Source: Candidatus Merdisoma merdipullorum
GTDB lineage: Bacteria > Bacillota > Clostridia > Lachnospirales > Lachnospiraceae
Direction of reading: 5' to 3'
Length of the DNA stretch: 57,009 nucleotides
NCBI GenBank assembly: GCA_018715645.1
Contig: DVLE01000052.1
Coordinates: 1-57,009 of the forward strand
The position numbers were made by a program, and so were the translations under genes. This document shows positions 8,208 to 14,772 of the stretch, piece after piece. The notes under the pieces are model-generated. The model worked only from the letters and a program-made list of their open reading frames with translations. It was not told where the DNA came from and made no database searches. Positions within the stretch are counted from its first letter, which is position 1; the number at the start of each line of letters is the position of its first letter.

Positions 8208-8260
8208 CCGATATAAAATCCGGGGATTCGCTTATTCAGATTTTATATCGGTTCTTTTCT
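8208..8260 (+). terminator. Rho-independent terminator after csoR
   Basis: A perfect 13-base inverted repeat (8208-8220 with 8239-8251, CCGATATAAAATC) is followed by TTCTTTTCT. It separates csoR from the ATPase transcription unit. Confidence 0.8.
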
Positions 8261-8268
8261 GATTTTCC

Positions 8269-8298
8269 TTGACACCCATACCCGTATAGGTATATGAT
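8269..8298 (+). promoter_or_regulatory. Promoter of the metal P-type ATPase gene
   Basis: TTGACA (8269-8274), an 18-base spacer and TATGAT (8293-8298). The spacer is almost entirely occupied by the first ATACC/GGTAT operator. Confidence 0.75.
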
Positions 8299-8328
8299 AC
8301 TTCCATAAGCCCATACCCCTATAGGTAT
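8278..8328. promoter_or_regulatory. Twin CsoR-type operators ATACC-N6-GGTAT
   Basis: Two 16-bp palindromes, ATACCCGTATAGGTAT (8278-8293) and ATACCCCTATAGGTAT (8313-8328), differ at one base and have centres 35 bp apart. The first fills the promoter spacer and touches the -10 box; the second lies at the start of the transcript. ATACC/GGTAT half-sites around a central spacer are the known style of CsoR-family operators. Assigning them to the neighbouring repressor is inference. Confidence 0.8.
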
Positions 8329-8354
8329 AATCAGGCAAAAGGAGCGTATCGTCT

Positions 8355-10238
8355 ATGAAACGATTCATTTCAAAGCTGGAAGCTTTTCTGGAGCTGGGCG
8401 GCACGAAAAAAGATATTGCGCTGCTGGTTATCTCCGGCGTCTCCCTGCTCTTAAGTATTTTTAATCTGATTTCTCTGCCCTTCGATCCTGCCTGGATCGC
8501 TATCATCCTCTGCGGAATCCCGATTATTCTGGAGGCTCTCATCGGTCTTGTCACCGCCTTTGACATCAAAGCCGACGTTCTGGTGTCCCTGGCTCTCGTC
8601 GCCTCCGTCTGCATCGGAGAGGATTTTGCTGCCGGAGAAGTGGCCTTTATCATGCAGCTTGGCGGTCTGCTGGAAGAACTGACCGTCGCAAAGGCGCGGG
8701 CCGGAATCGAGAAGCTCGTTCGTCTCACGCCGCGGACCGCGCGAATACTCACAGCGGAGGGCGAAAAAATCATTTCCGCCGAAGACGTACAGGTCGGCGA
8801 CCGTATCCGTGTCCTCCCCGGAGAAACCGTCCCTGTAGACGGCGTGATTCTCTCCGGCCAAACTTCCGTAAACCAGGCTGTCATGACCGGAGAATCACTT
8901 CCTGTAGATAAAGCAGCCGGCGACGAAGTCTCAAGCGGCACGGTAAACCAGTTCGGAGCTTTTGAAATGAAAGCGGTAAAGGTCGGTGAGGACAGCTCGA
9001 TCCAACGTATGATCCGCCTTGTCCAGTCCGCCGACGCCGGGAAGGCAAAGATTGTGGGAATCGCGGATCGCTGGGCTACCTGGGTAGTCGTCATCGCCCT
9101 GACAGCCGCGTTTCTCACCTGGCTTATTTCCGGAGAAGTCATCCGGGCCGTCACGATACTCGTCGTATTCTGCCCCTGCGCCATGGTTCTCGCCACACCG
9201 ACGGCCATCATGGCCGCCATCGGAAACGCGACGCGTCACGGCTTTCTCGTCCGCGAAGGAGACGCTCTGGAACGCCTGGCCGCTGTCCGGAGAATTGCCT
9301 TTGACAAAACCGGAACGCTGACCTATGGGAATCCCAAAGTCGTTGCCGTAAAAAGCCTTTCTGACCACTGGGATACAGCGGCTCTGTTTGCATACGCCGC
9401 CTCCGCGGAGCAATTCTCGGAGCATCCCCTTGGAAAAGCCGTCGTGCGGGATTTCAAGGCACAGGAAAACGCCTTCCTTCACCCTGCCGACGATTTCCGG
9501 ATGATCCCCGGACAGGGAGTGTCTGCCAGAATAGAAGGAAAAAAGTTCTTGGCAGGCAACGAAAAAATGCTGGAGGAAGCCTGCGGCATCCTTTCCGATT
9601 CCGTTTACGTGGAGGCGCAGGAGTACCTCGAAAAAGGCTGCACCATTATTTACCTGGCTTCAGACGGCGTTCCCGCGGGTTTCCTCGCTCTCGCAGACAC
9701 CGTCCGCCCGGAAAGCGCCCGAATGCTTTCCCGCCTGAAAGCTCTTGGCGTGCGTCCTGTTCTTCTGACCGGAGACCATGAAAACGCTGCGGGCGCAATC
9801 GCCGGAGATCTGGGAATCGACGACGTAAAAGCGAATTGTCTCCCGGAAGATAAGCTGACACTGATCGGTTCCTTCCAGGCAAAGGGCGAAGCTGTCTGCA
9901 TGATCGGCGATGGCATCAACGACGCCCCCGCTCTGAAAAAAGCCGACGTGGGAATCGCAATGGGCGGAGTGGGAAGCGACATCGCCGTGGACGCCGCCGA
10001 CATCGCCCTCGTAGACGATCAGGTCCAGGAGCTGCCTCACCTCTTCGCCCTCTCCCGGCGTATGATGGTTACGATCAAATGCAATCTGTCCTTCTCTCTG
10101 GGTTTGAACCTGCTGGCCATAATACTGGCTATCACCGGTATTCTGGGACCTGTGGCCGGAGCCCTCGTACACAACGCGGGTTCTGTCGTCGTCATCATAC
10201 ATTCAGCATTGCTGCTGAAATGGAGAAAAAAAGAATAA
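8355..10238 (+). CDS. Heavy-metal-translocating P1B-type ATPase without N-terminal metal-binding domain
   Basis: The 627-residue pump has the transmembrane metal-site motif C273-P-C275 (FCPCAMVLATPTA), the phosphorylated Asp D317 in DKTGTLTYG, the actuator TGESLPVDK, the HP motif (EHPLGKAVV) and the hinge GDGINDAPALKKAD near residue 518. It begins directly with membrane helices and lacks the HMA or CXXC domains usual in CopA and CadA. The last membrane helix has HNAGSVVVIIHSALLL, which differs from both the copper-type MxxSS and the zinc-type Lys/Asp signatures, so the exported metal is uncertain. Copper, or another soft or transition metal, is possible. It is controlled by a promoter with twin CsoR-type operators. 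Confidence 0.9.
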   Translation: MKRFISKLEAFLELGGTKKDIALLVISGVSLLLSIFNLISLPFDPAWIAIILCGIPIILEALIGLVTAFDIKADVLVSLALVASVCIGEDFAAGEVAFIMQLGGLLEELTVAKARAGIEKLVRLTPRTARILTAEGEKIISAEDVQVGDRIRVLPGETVPVDGVILSGQTSVNQAVMTGESLPVDKAAGDEVSSGTVNQFGAFEMKAVKVGEDSSIQRMIRLVQSADAGKAKIVGIADRWATWVVVIALTAAFLTWLISGEVIRAVTILVVFCPCAMVLATPTAIMAAIGNATRHGFLVREGDALERLAAVRRIAFDKTGTLTYGNPKVVAVKSLSDHWDTAALFAYAASAEQFSEHPLGKAVVRDFKAQENAFLHPADDFRMIPGQGVSARIEGKKFLAGNEKMLEEACGILSDSVYVEAQEYLEKGCTIIYLASDGVPAGFLALADTVRPESARMLSRLKALGVRPVLLTGDHENAAGAIAGDLGIDDVKANCLPEDKLTLIGSFQAKGEAVCMIGDGINDAPALKKADVGIAMGGVGSDIAVDAADIALVDDQVQELPHLFALSRRMMVTIKCNLSFSLGLNLLAIILAITGILGPVAGALVHNAGSVVVIIHSALLLKWRKKE

Positions 10239-10250
10239 GTATCCGCTCAG

Positions 10251-10306
10251 ACTGCGCCGGAATTTCACTCTGTCTTCAGACCTCCGGCGCAGTTTTTCAT
10301 TTTTTA
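10251..10306 (+). terminator. Rho-independent terminator after the metal ATPase
   Basis: ACTGCGCCGGA (10251-10261) pairs with TCCGGCGCAGT (10283-10293), followed by TTTTCATTTTTT. Confidence 0.88.
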
Positions 10307-10334
10307 AGAATTTCTGAAGATTTCTAAATTTCCC

Positions 10335-10363
10335 TTGACATTTTTCCTATTCCAGACTATTGT
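10335..10363 (+). promoter_or_regulatory. Promoter of the GntR/ABC exporter operon
   Basis: TTGACA (10335-10340) and TATTGT (10358-10363) are separated by 17 bases. The -10 is the first half of the GntR operator. The leader of about 140 bases to the ATG contains a CTGCCG/CGGCAG hairpin (about 10409-10437) and a run of nine C residues (10453-10461). Confidence 0.65.
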
Positions 10364-10383
10364 ATTAATCAAATAGTACAATA
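10358..10383. promoter_or_regulatory. YtrA-type GntR operator
   Basis: An imperfect 26-bp palindrome has arms TATTGTA-N-TA and TA-N-TACAATA around an AT-rich centre. It overlaps the -10 box and start region, where a YtrA-family repressor would block its own operon. The TTGTAC...GTACAA style is known for this subfamily. Confidence 0.7.
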
Positions 10384-10507
10384 ATACAAAAGCATATCCT
10401 GACTCCCTGCCGGAGCGGGATGCGGGGAGCGGCAGTCTAACTATTGAAAATACCCCCCCCCGGAAAAAAACGGAATTACCGGACGACTCAAAGAAAGGAG
10501 TGACGAT

Positions 10508-10876
10508 ATGGCATGGACTCTTGATGATTCCCGTCCCATCTATCTTCAGATCGAGGATCTCATCAAAACCAACATTATCGCCGGCGTCTATCAGCCGGGA
10601 GAAAAACTTCCTTCTGTACGGGACTTGGCCGCGGAGGCGGCAGTCAATCCCAATACTATGCAGAAGGCATTGACAGAGCTGGAACGCAGCGGTCTTGTTT
10701 ACACCCAGCGCACCAGCGGCAGATTTATCACGGAGGACGTATCAAAAATGACAGAACTCAAAGAACAACTTGCCAGAGAACAGATTCAGCTTTTCCTGAA
10801 AAATATGGAGCAGCTCGGTCTTACCAAGGAGGACATCCGGCGGCTTCTGGAAAAAGAATGGAAGGAGGAATCGTAA
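10508..10876 (+). CDS. GntR-family (YtrA subfamily) transcriptional regulator
   Basis: The 122-residue protein has the classic N-terminal winged helix: PIYLQIEDLIKTNI, GEKLPSVRDLAAEAAVNPNTMQKAL, ELERSGLVYTQRTSGRFI. A short helical C-terminal dimerisation tail follows instead of a ligand-binding domain, which defines the YtrA subfamily. AAAGGAG precedes the ATG. Its stop overlaps the ATG of the ABC ATPase (TAATG). YtrA members repress small ABC exporter operons in Firmicutes, often released by cell-envelope stress; the inducing signal here is not known. Confidence 0.92.
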   Translation: MAWTLDDSRPIYLQIEDLIKTNIIAGVYQPGEKLPSVRDLAAEAAVNPNTMQKALTELERSGLVYTQRTSGRFITEDVSKMTELKEQLAREQIQLFLKNMEQLGLTKEDIRRLLEKEWKEES

Positions 10877-11574
10877 TGGAACAGCTTCTGAACTGTCAGG
10901 CCTTAAGCAAACGCTATGGATATAAGACGGCTCTCGACAGCATTAACCTGTCGCTGGAACGCGGGCGCATCATCGGCCTGCTGGGACCGAACGGGAGCGG
11001 AAAGACCACACTCATCAAGCTGATCAACGGACTGCTGGCTCCAAGCTCAGGCTTTCTTACCATCAATGGTTCCGTCCCCGGACCGGAGACGAAAAAGATC
11101 GTCTCCTATCTTCCTGAGCGGACCTATTTCAACAGTTGGATGAAGGTAACCGACATCCTGAATTTTTTCTGCGACTTCTACGAAAATTTTGACAGAAACC
11201 GTGCCAGCGATATGCTGCACCGCTTAGGCATCAATGAAAACGATCGCTTAAGTTCCATGTCGAAGGGCACAAAGGAGAAGGTTCAGCTCATCATGGTCAT
11301 GAGCCGGGATGCACAGCTTTACTGTCTGGATGAACCCATTGGCGGCGTGGACCCGGCTGCACGGGATTATATTTTGCAGACCATCATTACCAATTATAAC
11401 GAAAATGCGTCGGTGCTCATTTCCACTCACCTGATTGCCGATATTGAGAATGTTCTGGACGACGTCATCTTTATTCAGGAAGGACATATCCGCCTTCACG
11501 CGTCCGTAGACGAGATCCGTGAGCAGGAGGGCAAATCTGTGGACGCATTGTTCCGGGAGGTATTCAGATGTTAG
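10876..11574 (+). CDS. ABC exporter ATP-binding protein (YtrB-like)
   Basis: The start MEQLLNCQALSKRYG has AGGAGG 8 bases upstream and overlaps the regulator stop codon. The 232-residue ATPase has Walker A GPNGSGKTT, Walker B LYCLDEPIGGVDPAA and H-loop LISTHLIADIENV. The signature segment reads SSMSKGTKEKVQLIMVM, a degenerate form (SKG in place of SGG) that is common in this subfamily of ABC-2 exporters. It overlaps the permease gene by 7 bases and works with it. The substrate is unknown. Confidence 0.92.
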   Translation: MEQLLNCQALSKRYGYKTALDSINLSLERGRIIGLLGPNGSGKTTLIKLINGLLAPSSGFLTINGSVPGPETKKIVSYLPERTYFNSWMKVTDILNFFCDFYENFDRNRASDMLHRLGINENDRLSSMSKGTKEKVQLIMVMSRDAQLYCLDEPIGGVDPAARDYILQTIITNYNENASVLISTHLIADIENVLDDVIFIQEGHIRLHASVDEIREQEGKSVDALFREVFRC

Positions 11575-12416
11575 GAAAACTGATAAAAAATGAATTTAAG
11601 GCCGTAAACCGGCTGATGATCCCTTTGCATCTCGGATTGATCGTCATCACCATCATAGGACGCTTTTATCTGCAGTTTACAGTATTCAATAACCCAAGCC
11701 AAATGTATGTGCTGGAGCAGAATATCTGGTACAATCTGCTGAATGTCATGCTGGTCATGTTCTATATCATCGCTCTGATCGCGGCGGCGCTCATCACCTG
11801 GATCTATCTGTCCATCCTTCGGTTCCGGAAGAATCTGTTCACGGACGAGGGCTATCTGATGCATACGCTTCCGGTGTCTGCCTCCGCTCACATCTGGAGC
11901 AAACTGATTGTAAACTTTGTCTGGCAGCTCATCGACATAATACTCATCATCTTATCCGTCTGCGGTCTGTTTTTGAACATGGATATGATCCGGGCTCTCC
12001 CTGATGCCTTTTCCTTGCTGTTCAGTTCCTTCCCGGATGCTTTTGGCGTACCGGCGGGCGTGGGAATCCCGCTCTATCTCCTGCTGTTCCTGGTAGACAG
12101 CATCAGCGGGATCCTGATTATCTATATGTGCATCGCCGTAGGCCACAGCTTCAACAGCCATAAGATTCTGGCTTCCGTCGGCATCTACGTGGGCGTATGG
12201 ATAATAGCCAACATCTTATCCTCTGTTTGTGCAGCCATTACCGGAATGGTCTCTTACGGCAGTTCTTCACTTTTGATAGGAGTGGCGAATAATCTGCCCA
12301 ATGCTACCTATTTCTGGCTGAGCTGGATTATGTCCCTGCTGCTCTGTCTGATACGCGGGGTCGCCGGGTACCTGCTGTCCAACTACTTCATGACCAAGCG
12401 GCTGAATCTGGAATAG
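11568..12416 (+). CDS. ABC-2-type exporter membrane protein
   Basis: The 282-residue polytopic protein has about six hydrophobic segments, at roughly residues 18-36, 58-82, 105-128, 162-182, 205-232 and 250-272. Between the second and third lies the FTDEGYLMHTLPVSASAHIWSK loop, typical of small Firmicutes exporters regulated by YtrA-type repressors. It is the last gene of the three-gene operon and ends just before a large bidirectional hairpin. Confidence 0.85.
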   Translation: MLGKLIKNEFKAVNRLMIPLHLGLIVITIIGRFYLQFTVFNNPSQMYVLEQNIWYNLLNVMLVMFYIIALIAAALITWIYLSILRFRKNLFTDEGYLMHTLPVSASAHIWSKLIVNFVWQLIDIILIILSVCGLFLNMDMIRALPDAFSLLFSSFPDAFGVPAGVGIPLYLLLFLVDSISGILIIYMCIAVGHSFNSHKILASVGIYVGVWIIANILSSVCAAITGMVSYGSSSLLIGVANNLPNATYFWLSWIMSLLLCLIRGVAGYLLSNYFMTKRLNLE

Positions 12417-12442
12417 CTTACCGCAAAGTATTTTCAAAAAAA

Positions 12443-12494
12443 GACTTTCCGTATCTGCAGTCCGGCTATGTCGGACATACAGATACGGAAAGTC
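12443..12494. terminator. Bidirectional terminator between converging operons
   Basis: A perfect 15-base inverted repeat (12443-12457 with 12480-12494, GACTTTCCGTATCTG) also contains an inner GTCCG/CGGAC stem. CCTTTTCTTTTTT follows on the plus strand and an AAAAAAA run (T on minus) lies on the other side. Confidence 0.88.
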
Positions 12495-12506
12495 CTTTTC
12501 TTTTTT

Positions 12507-13085
12507 CTAATTTCCTGTCTCCAAAAGCTCCAAAACAGCCTCCGGCACATCTTCCAAGCTTTCCACATAGACGTCACAGCTCCCCTCCGAGACCTCCTGG
12601 TCCCAGGCGCAGATCCGGATGCCTACGGCTCTGGCCGCTGTCAGTACGCTCTCAAGAGCGTCGCTGTGATTCGCGTGAAGGGCAATGACTTCTGCGCCCT
12701 CCGCCACAAACTCATTGATCCCCCACATCTGATATTCCACCGGATTCACATCACAGCTTGCAAAGCTGCCGGCCGGAAGCGCACCCGCTTCCTTTGCTTC
12801 CTCTGCGGACACATCCGGCGTATATACGATAAGACGAATCCCGTTTTCCTCCGCCATCGCTTCCATATCCGCGACTATCTCCTCATTCTCCTGTGCATCC
12901 CTGCTGCTCAGAAGAAGACCGACTGTAAAACCTTCTTCCGTCTCCGCCATCAGTTCTGCTTTCATTGTATTCTCCGTGCTCTCCTGGGAAAGCTGCGCGC
13001 TTCCGCATCCTGCGCCCGCCAAAAATAAGAGACTGGCCAAAAGCCACGGCGCTTTCCCCGTCAATCCTTTTATTATTTTCATCAT
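12507..13085 (-). CDS. Short sugar-binding-like (RbsB-type) lipoprotein, single lobe
   Basis: The start MMKIIKGLTGKAPW was chosen because the signal peptide begins here; a longer in-frame opening adds non-hydrophobic residues and overlaps the methyltransferase. Residues 1-26 form a lipoprotein signal with cleavage before Cys in LAGAGC, a slightly weak lipobox. The mature part resembles the first lobe of type I periplasmic binding proteins: TVGLLLSSRDAQENEEIV, then ANHSDALESVLTAARAVGIRI as in ribose-binding proteins. At 192 residues it is much shorter than the usual 300 or so and ends after what would be the hinge. It could be a truncated gene or a specialised sensor. No transporter genes adjoin it. 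Confidence 0.7.
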   Translation of the reverse strand: MMKIIKGLTGKAPWLLASLLFLAGAGCGSAQLSQESTENTMKAELMAETEEGFTVGLLLSSRDAQENEEIVADMEAMAEENGIRLIVYTPDVSAEEAKEAGALPAGSFASCDVNPVEYQMWGINEFVAEGAEVIALHANHSDALESVLTAARAVGIRICAWDQEVSEGSCDVYVESLEDVPEAVLELLETGN

Positions 13086-13116
13086 TTTTCCGTTCCTCTC
13101 TGTATTCCAGGACTCG

Positions 13117-14640
13117 TCAGCCTGCCCCCATGCGAACTGCAAGAAACCAGGCGTCTTCCTTTTCACTGATACGCCATTCCCTTTCCAGCCTCAGATTCGC
13201 GCATTCCCGCAGCCGCTTCTTCGCAAATCCTCTGTCATGGGTATAGACAAAGAGCATAGCTCCCGGCTTTAAGAGTCCTTCCGCACGCTCAAAAAGATAC
13301 CTGTGCAGAAGATCCGTCTCATGAGATGTTCGTTTTCCGCCCGCGGAAGGCATATCGGTAAAAATCTCGTCAAAACGGTATTCATGCCGAAAATCCCGCA
13401 TATCCCGGTTGACAAAATGCACTGGCACTCCTGCGATCGCTGCGTTTTCTCTGGCTCCCGCTATGGCGGGCGCAAAGAGATCCACTCCGTAAAGCGTATC
13501 CGCGTGAACCAGATAGTTCCGCTCCAGCAGAAGCGTTCCCACTCCGCAGAAGGGATCGAGTACCCTTGCCTCCTCTTTCAGATAAGGTTCGGCAAGCTTT
13601 GCAAGAAGCGCGGCCAGAGAAGGCTGCATGGAAGCCGCCGTGCTGTTTTTCCGATAGGAGAAACGATGATCGGGAAGGGAGGGAAACTTTACAAGCGGAA
13701 GAAACGCTCCCGACTTTTTCTCAAGAAGACGTATCTCCACCTCATACGCCGACACATCGTTGATAAGGAGGCCCTTGGACCTTTGCATCAGTCCGTCTGC
13801 CAATCTCTTTGTAAACAGATTTTTCTGTTCCTGCATCATGCGGCTTCTACATTCAATCCGAAACCTCCAGGGAGTCTTTTTCTGCGTTCCTTCCGGAAGA
13901 TGACGTTCCAAAAGCTCCAAAAGGCCGGAAGAAAGCAGAGCCTCTGCCTGCTCCGCCGCAATCTTTTCCGGATTAAGCTCCTCTCCGTTCAGACAGAACA
14001 AAAGCTCGCGCCAGGTGCGAATCGTAAGCAGTTCACGCAGATCCGCTTCGCGCACGCGGATACCGGAACCCAGAAGGCTCACGCTTCCTTTGGCAATCTG
14101 CCTTGCCGTCACCTCCCTGTGTTCCTTCCAGGCTGTCAGGATCACATCCGACGGAACATCCAATCCGGCGAATCGTCTGTTCTCCCCCTGAGGCTGCAGG
14201 CGAGACAAAAGGACGTTCACAGCTTCCAGCTCCTCGCGGATGTGCTTTTCTGTCTCTGGTGTGCGTTCCGTCCGGATCAGCTCTGTTTGCCTCTCCCGGA
14301 AGAAATCGGCGCACTTCGCGCAGTCGCTGCCCTGCAAAGCGATCAGGTAGGAGCTTTTCACGAATCTCTGCGTCTCCGCCTGGTAGGCCAGAAGCAGAGC
14401 GTCCCGGCACACATCGCTCCCAATAGAGCCCAGAACCAGAGCCGCGTTCTTACGCGTCTTTGCATCCTCCGATTTCAGCAGAGGCAAAAGCGTCTCCGGC
14501 TCCTCCTGAAACCGGTCCCGCAGCCACTCCAGCTTTTCCCGTCCGCCTTCTTTTTCCTTCAGCGCGGCTCTTATGGCAGACAGATTCTGCCGCATATTTT
14601 TTCCAGCTTTTATCTCCTGATATAATTCCTGTAAATCCAA
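13117..14640 (-). CDS. HEAT-repeat + THUMP-like/UPF0020 SAM-dependent methyltransferase
   Basis: A TTG start at 14640 (MDLQELYQEIKAG) was chosen because AGGAAGAA precedes it; the first internal ATG at 14595 is poorly placed. The protein is about 507 residues. The N-terminal 130 residues contain helical HEAT-type repeats (KTRKNAALVLGSIGSDV). The middle is THUMP-like. The C-terminal Rossmann methyltransferase has motif I VLDPFCGVGTLLLE and an acidic loop YGVDLF. The substrate-base motif that is usually N/D-PPY appears as TDMPSAG. Relatives modify guanosine in tRNA or rRNA. The HEAT fusion and the altered motif IV leave the substrate open. Confidence 0.78.
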   Translation of the reverse strand: MDLQELYQEIKAGKNMRQNLSAIRAALKEKEGGREKLEWLRDRFQEEPETLLPLLKSEDAKTRKNAALVLGSIGSDVCRDALLLAYQAETQRFVKSSYLIALQGSDCAKCADFFRERQTELIRTERTPETEKHIREELEAVNVLLSRLQPQGENRRFAGLDVPSDVILTAWKEHREVTARQIAKGSVSLLGSGIRVREADLRELLTIRTWRELLFCLNGEELNPEKIAAEQAEALLSSGLLELLERHLPEGTQKKTPWRFRIECRSRMMQEQKNLFTKRLADGLMQRSKGLLINDVSAYEVEIRLLEKKSGAFLPLVKFPSLPDHRFSYRKNSTAASMQPSLAALLAKLAEPYLKEEARVLDPFCGVGTLLLERNYLVHADTLYGVDLFAPAIAGARENAAIAGVPVHFVNRDMRDFRHEYRFDEIFTDMPSAGGKRTSHETDLLHRYLFERAEGLLKPGAMLFVYTHDRGFAKKRLRECANLRLEREWRISEKEDAWFLAVRMGAG

Positions 14641-14703
14641 AATTCTTCTTCCTGTTCTTGTTTCATTTTTATAGCTGTCGCCATTATACCATGTCCTTCG
14701 GAC

Positions 14704-14733
14704 ATTATACCATAGCCCCGGTTTTGGCGGCAA
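14704..14733 (-). promoter_or_regulatory. Promoter of the methyltransferase gene, with its -35 inside direct repeat R1
   Basis: On the minus strand TTGCCG (14728-14733) and TATAAT (14704-14709) are 18 bases apart. The -35 lies inside the 42-bp repeat and the -10 starts at the base adjacent to it. A second GGTATAATG copy lies 21 bases downstream, separated by the palindrome ATGTCC-GAA-GGACAT. Confidence 0.55.
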
Positions 14734-14751
14734 GGGGGCTGTTTCTCTGCT
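14710..14751. repeat. 42-bp direct repeat, left copy (R1)
   Basis: Matches 16274-16315 at 41 of 42 positions (one G/A difference), with weaker similarity for about 8 more bases. The two copies bracket the AT-rich AlbA_2 gene. It begins CCATAGCCCC and ends TTTCTCTGCT. Confidence 0.9.
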
Positions 14752-14772
14752 GTTTTTGACTTTTTAAATAGC

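Noticed and set aside
8243-9220. A 325-codon minus-strand frame opposite the metal ATPase
   Set aside because: Antisense shadow with Ser/Ala/Thr-rich composition; it also runs across the csoR-type operators and promoter.
13303-14625. A 440-codon plus-strand frame opposite the methyltransferase
   Set aside because: Antisense shadow; rich in Arg, Gln, His and Leu, with no domain.
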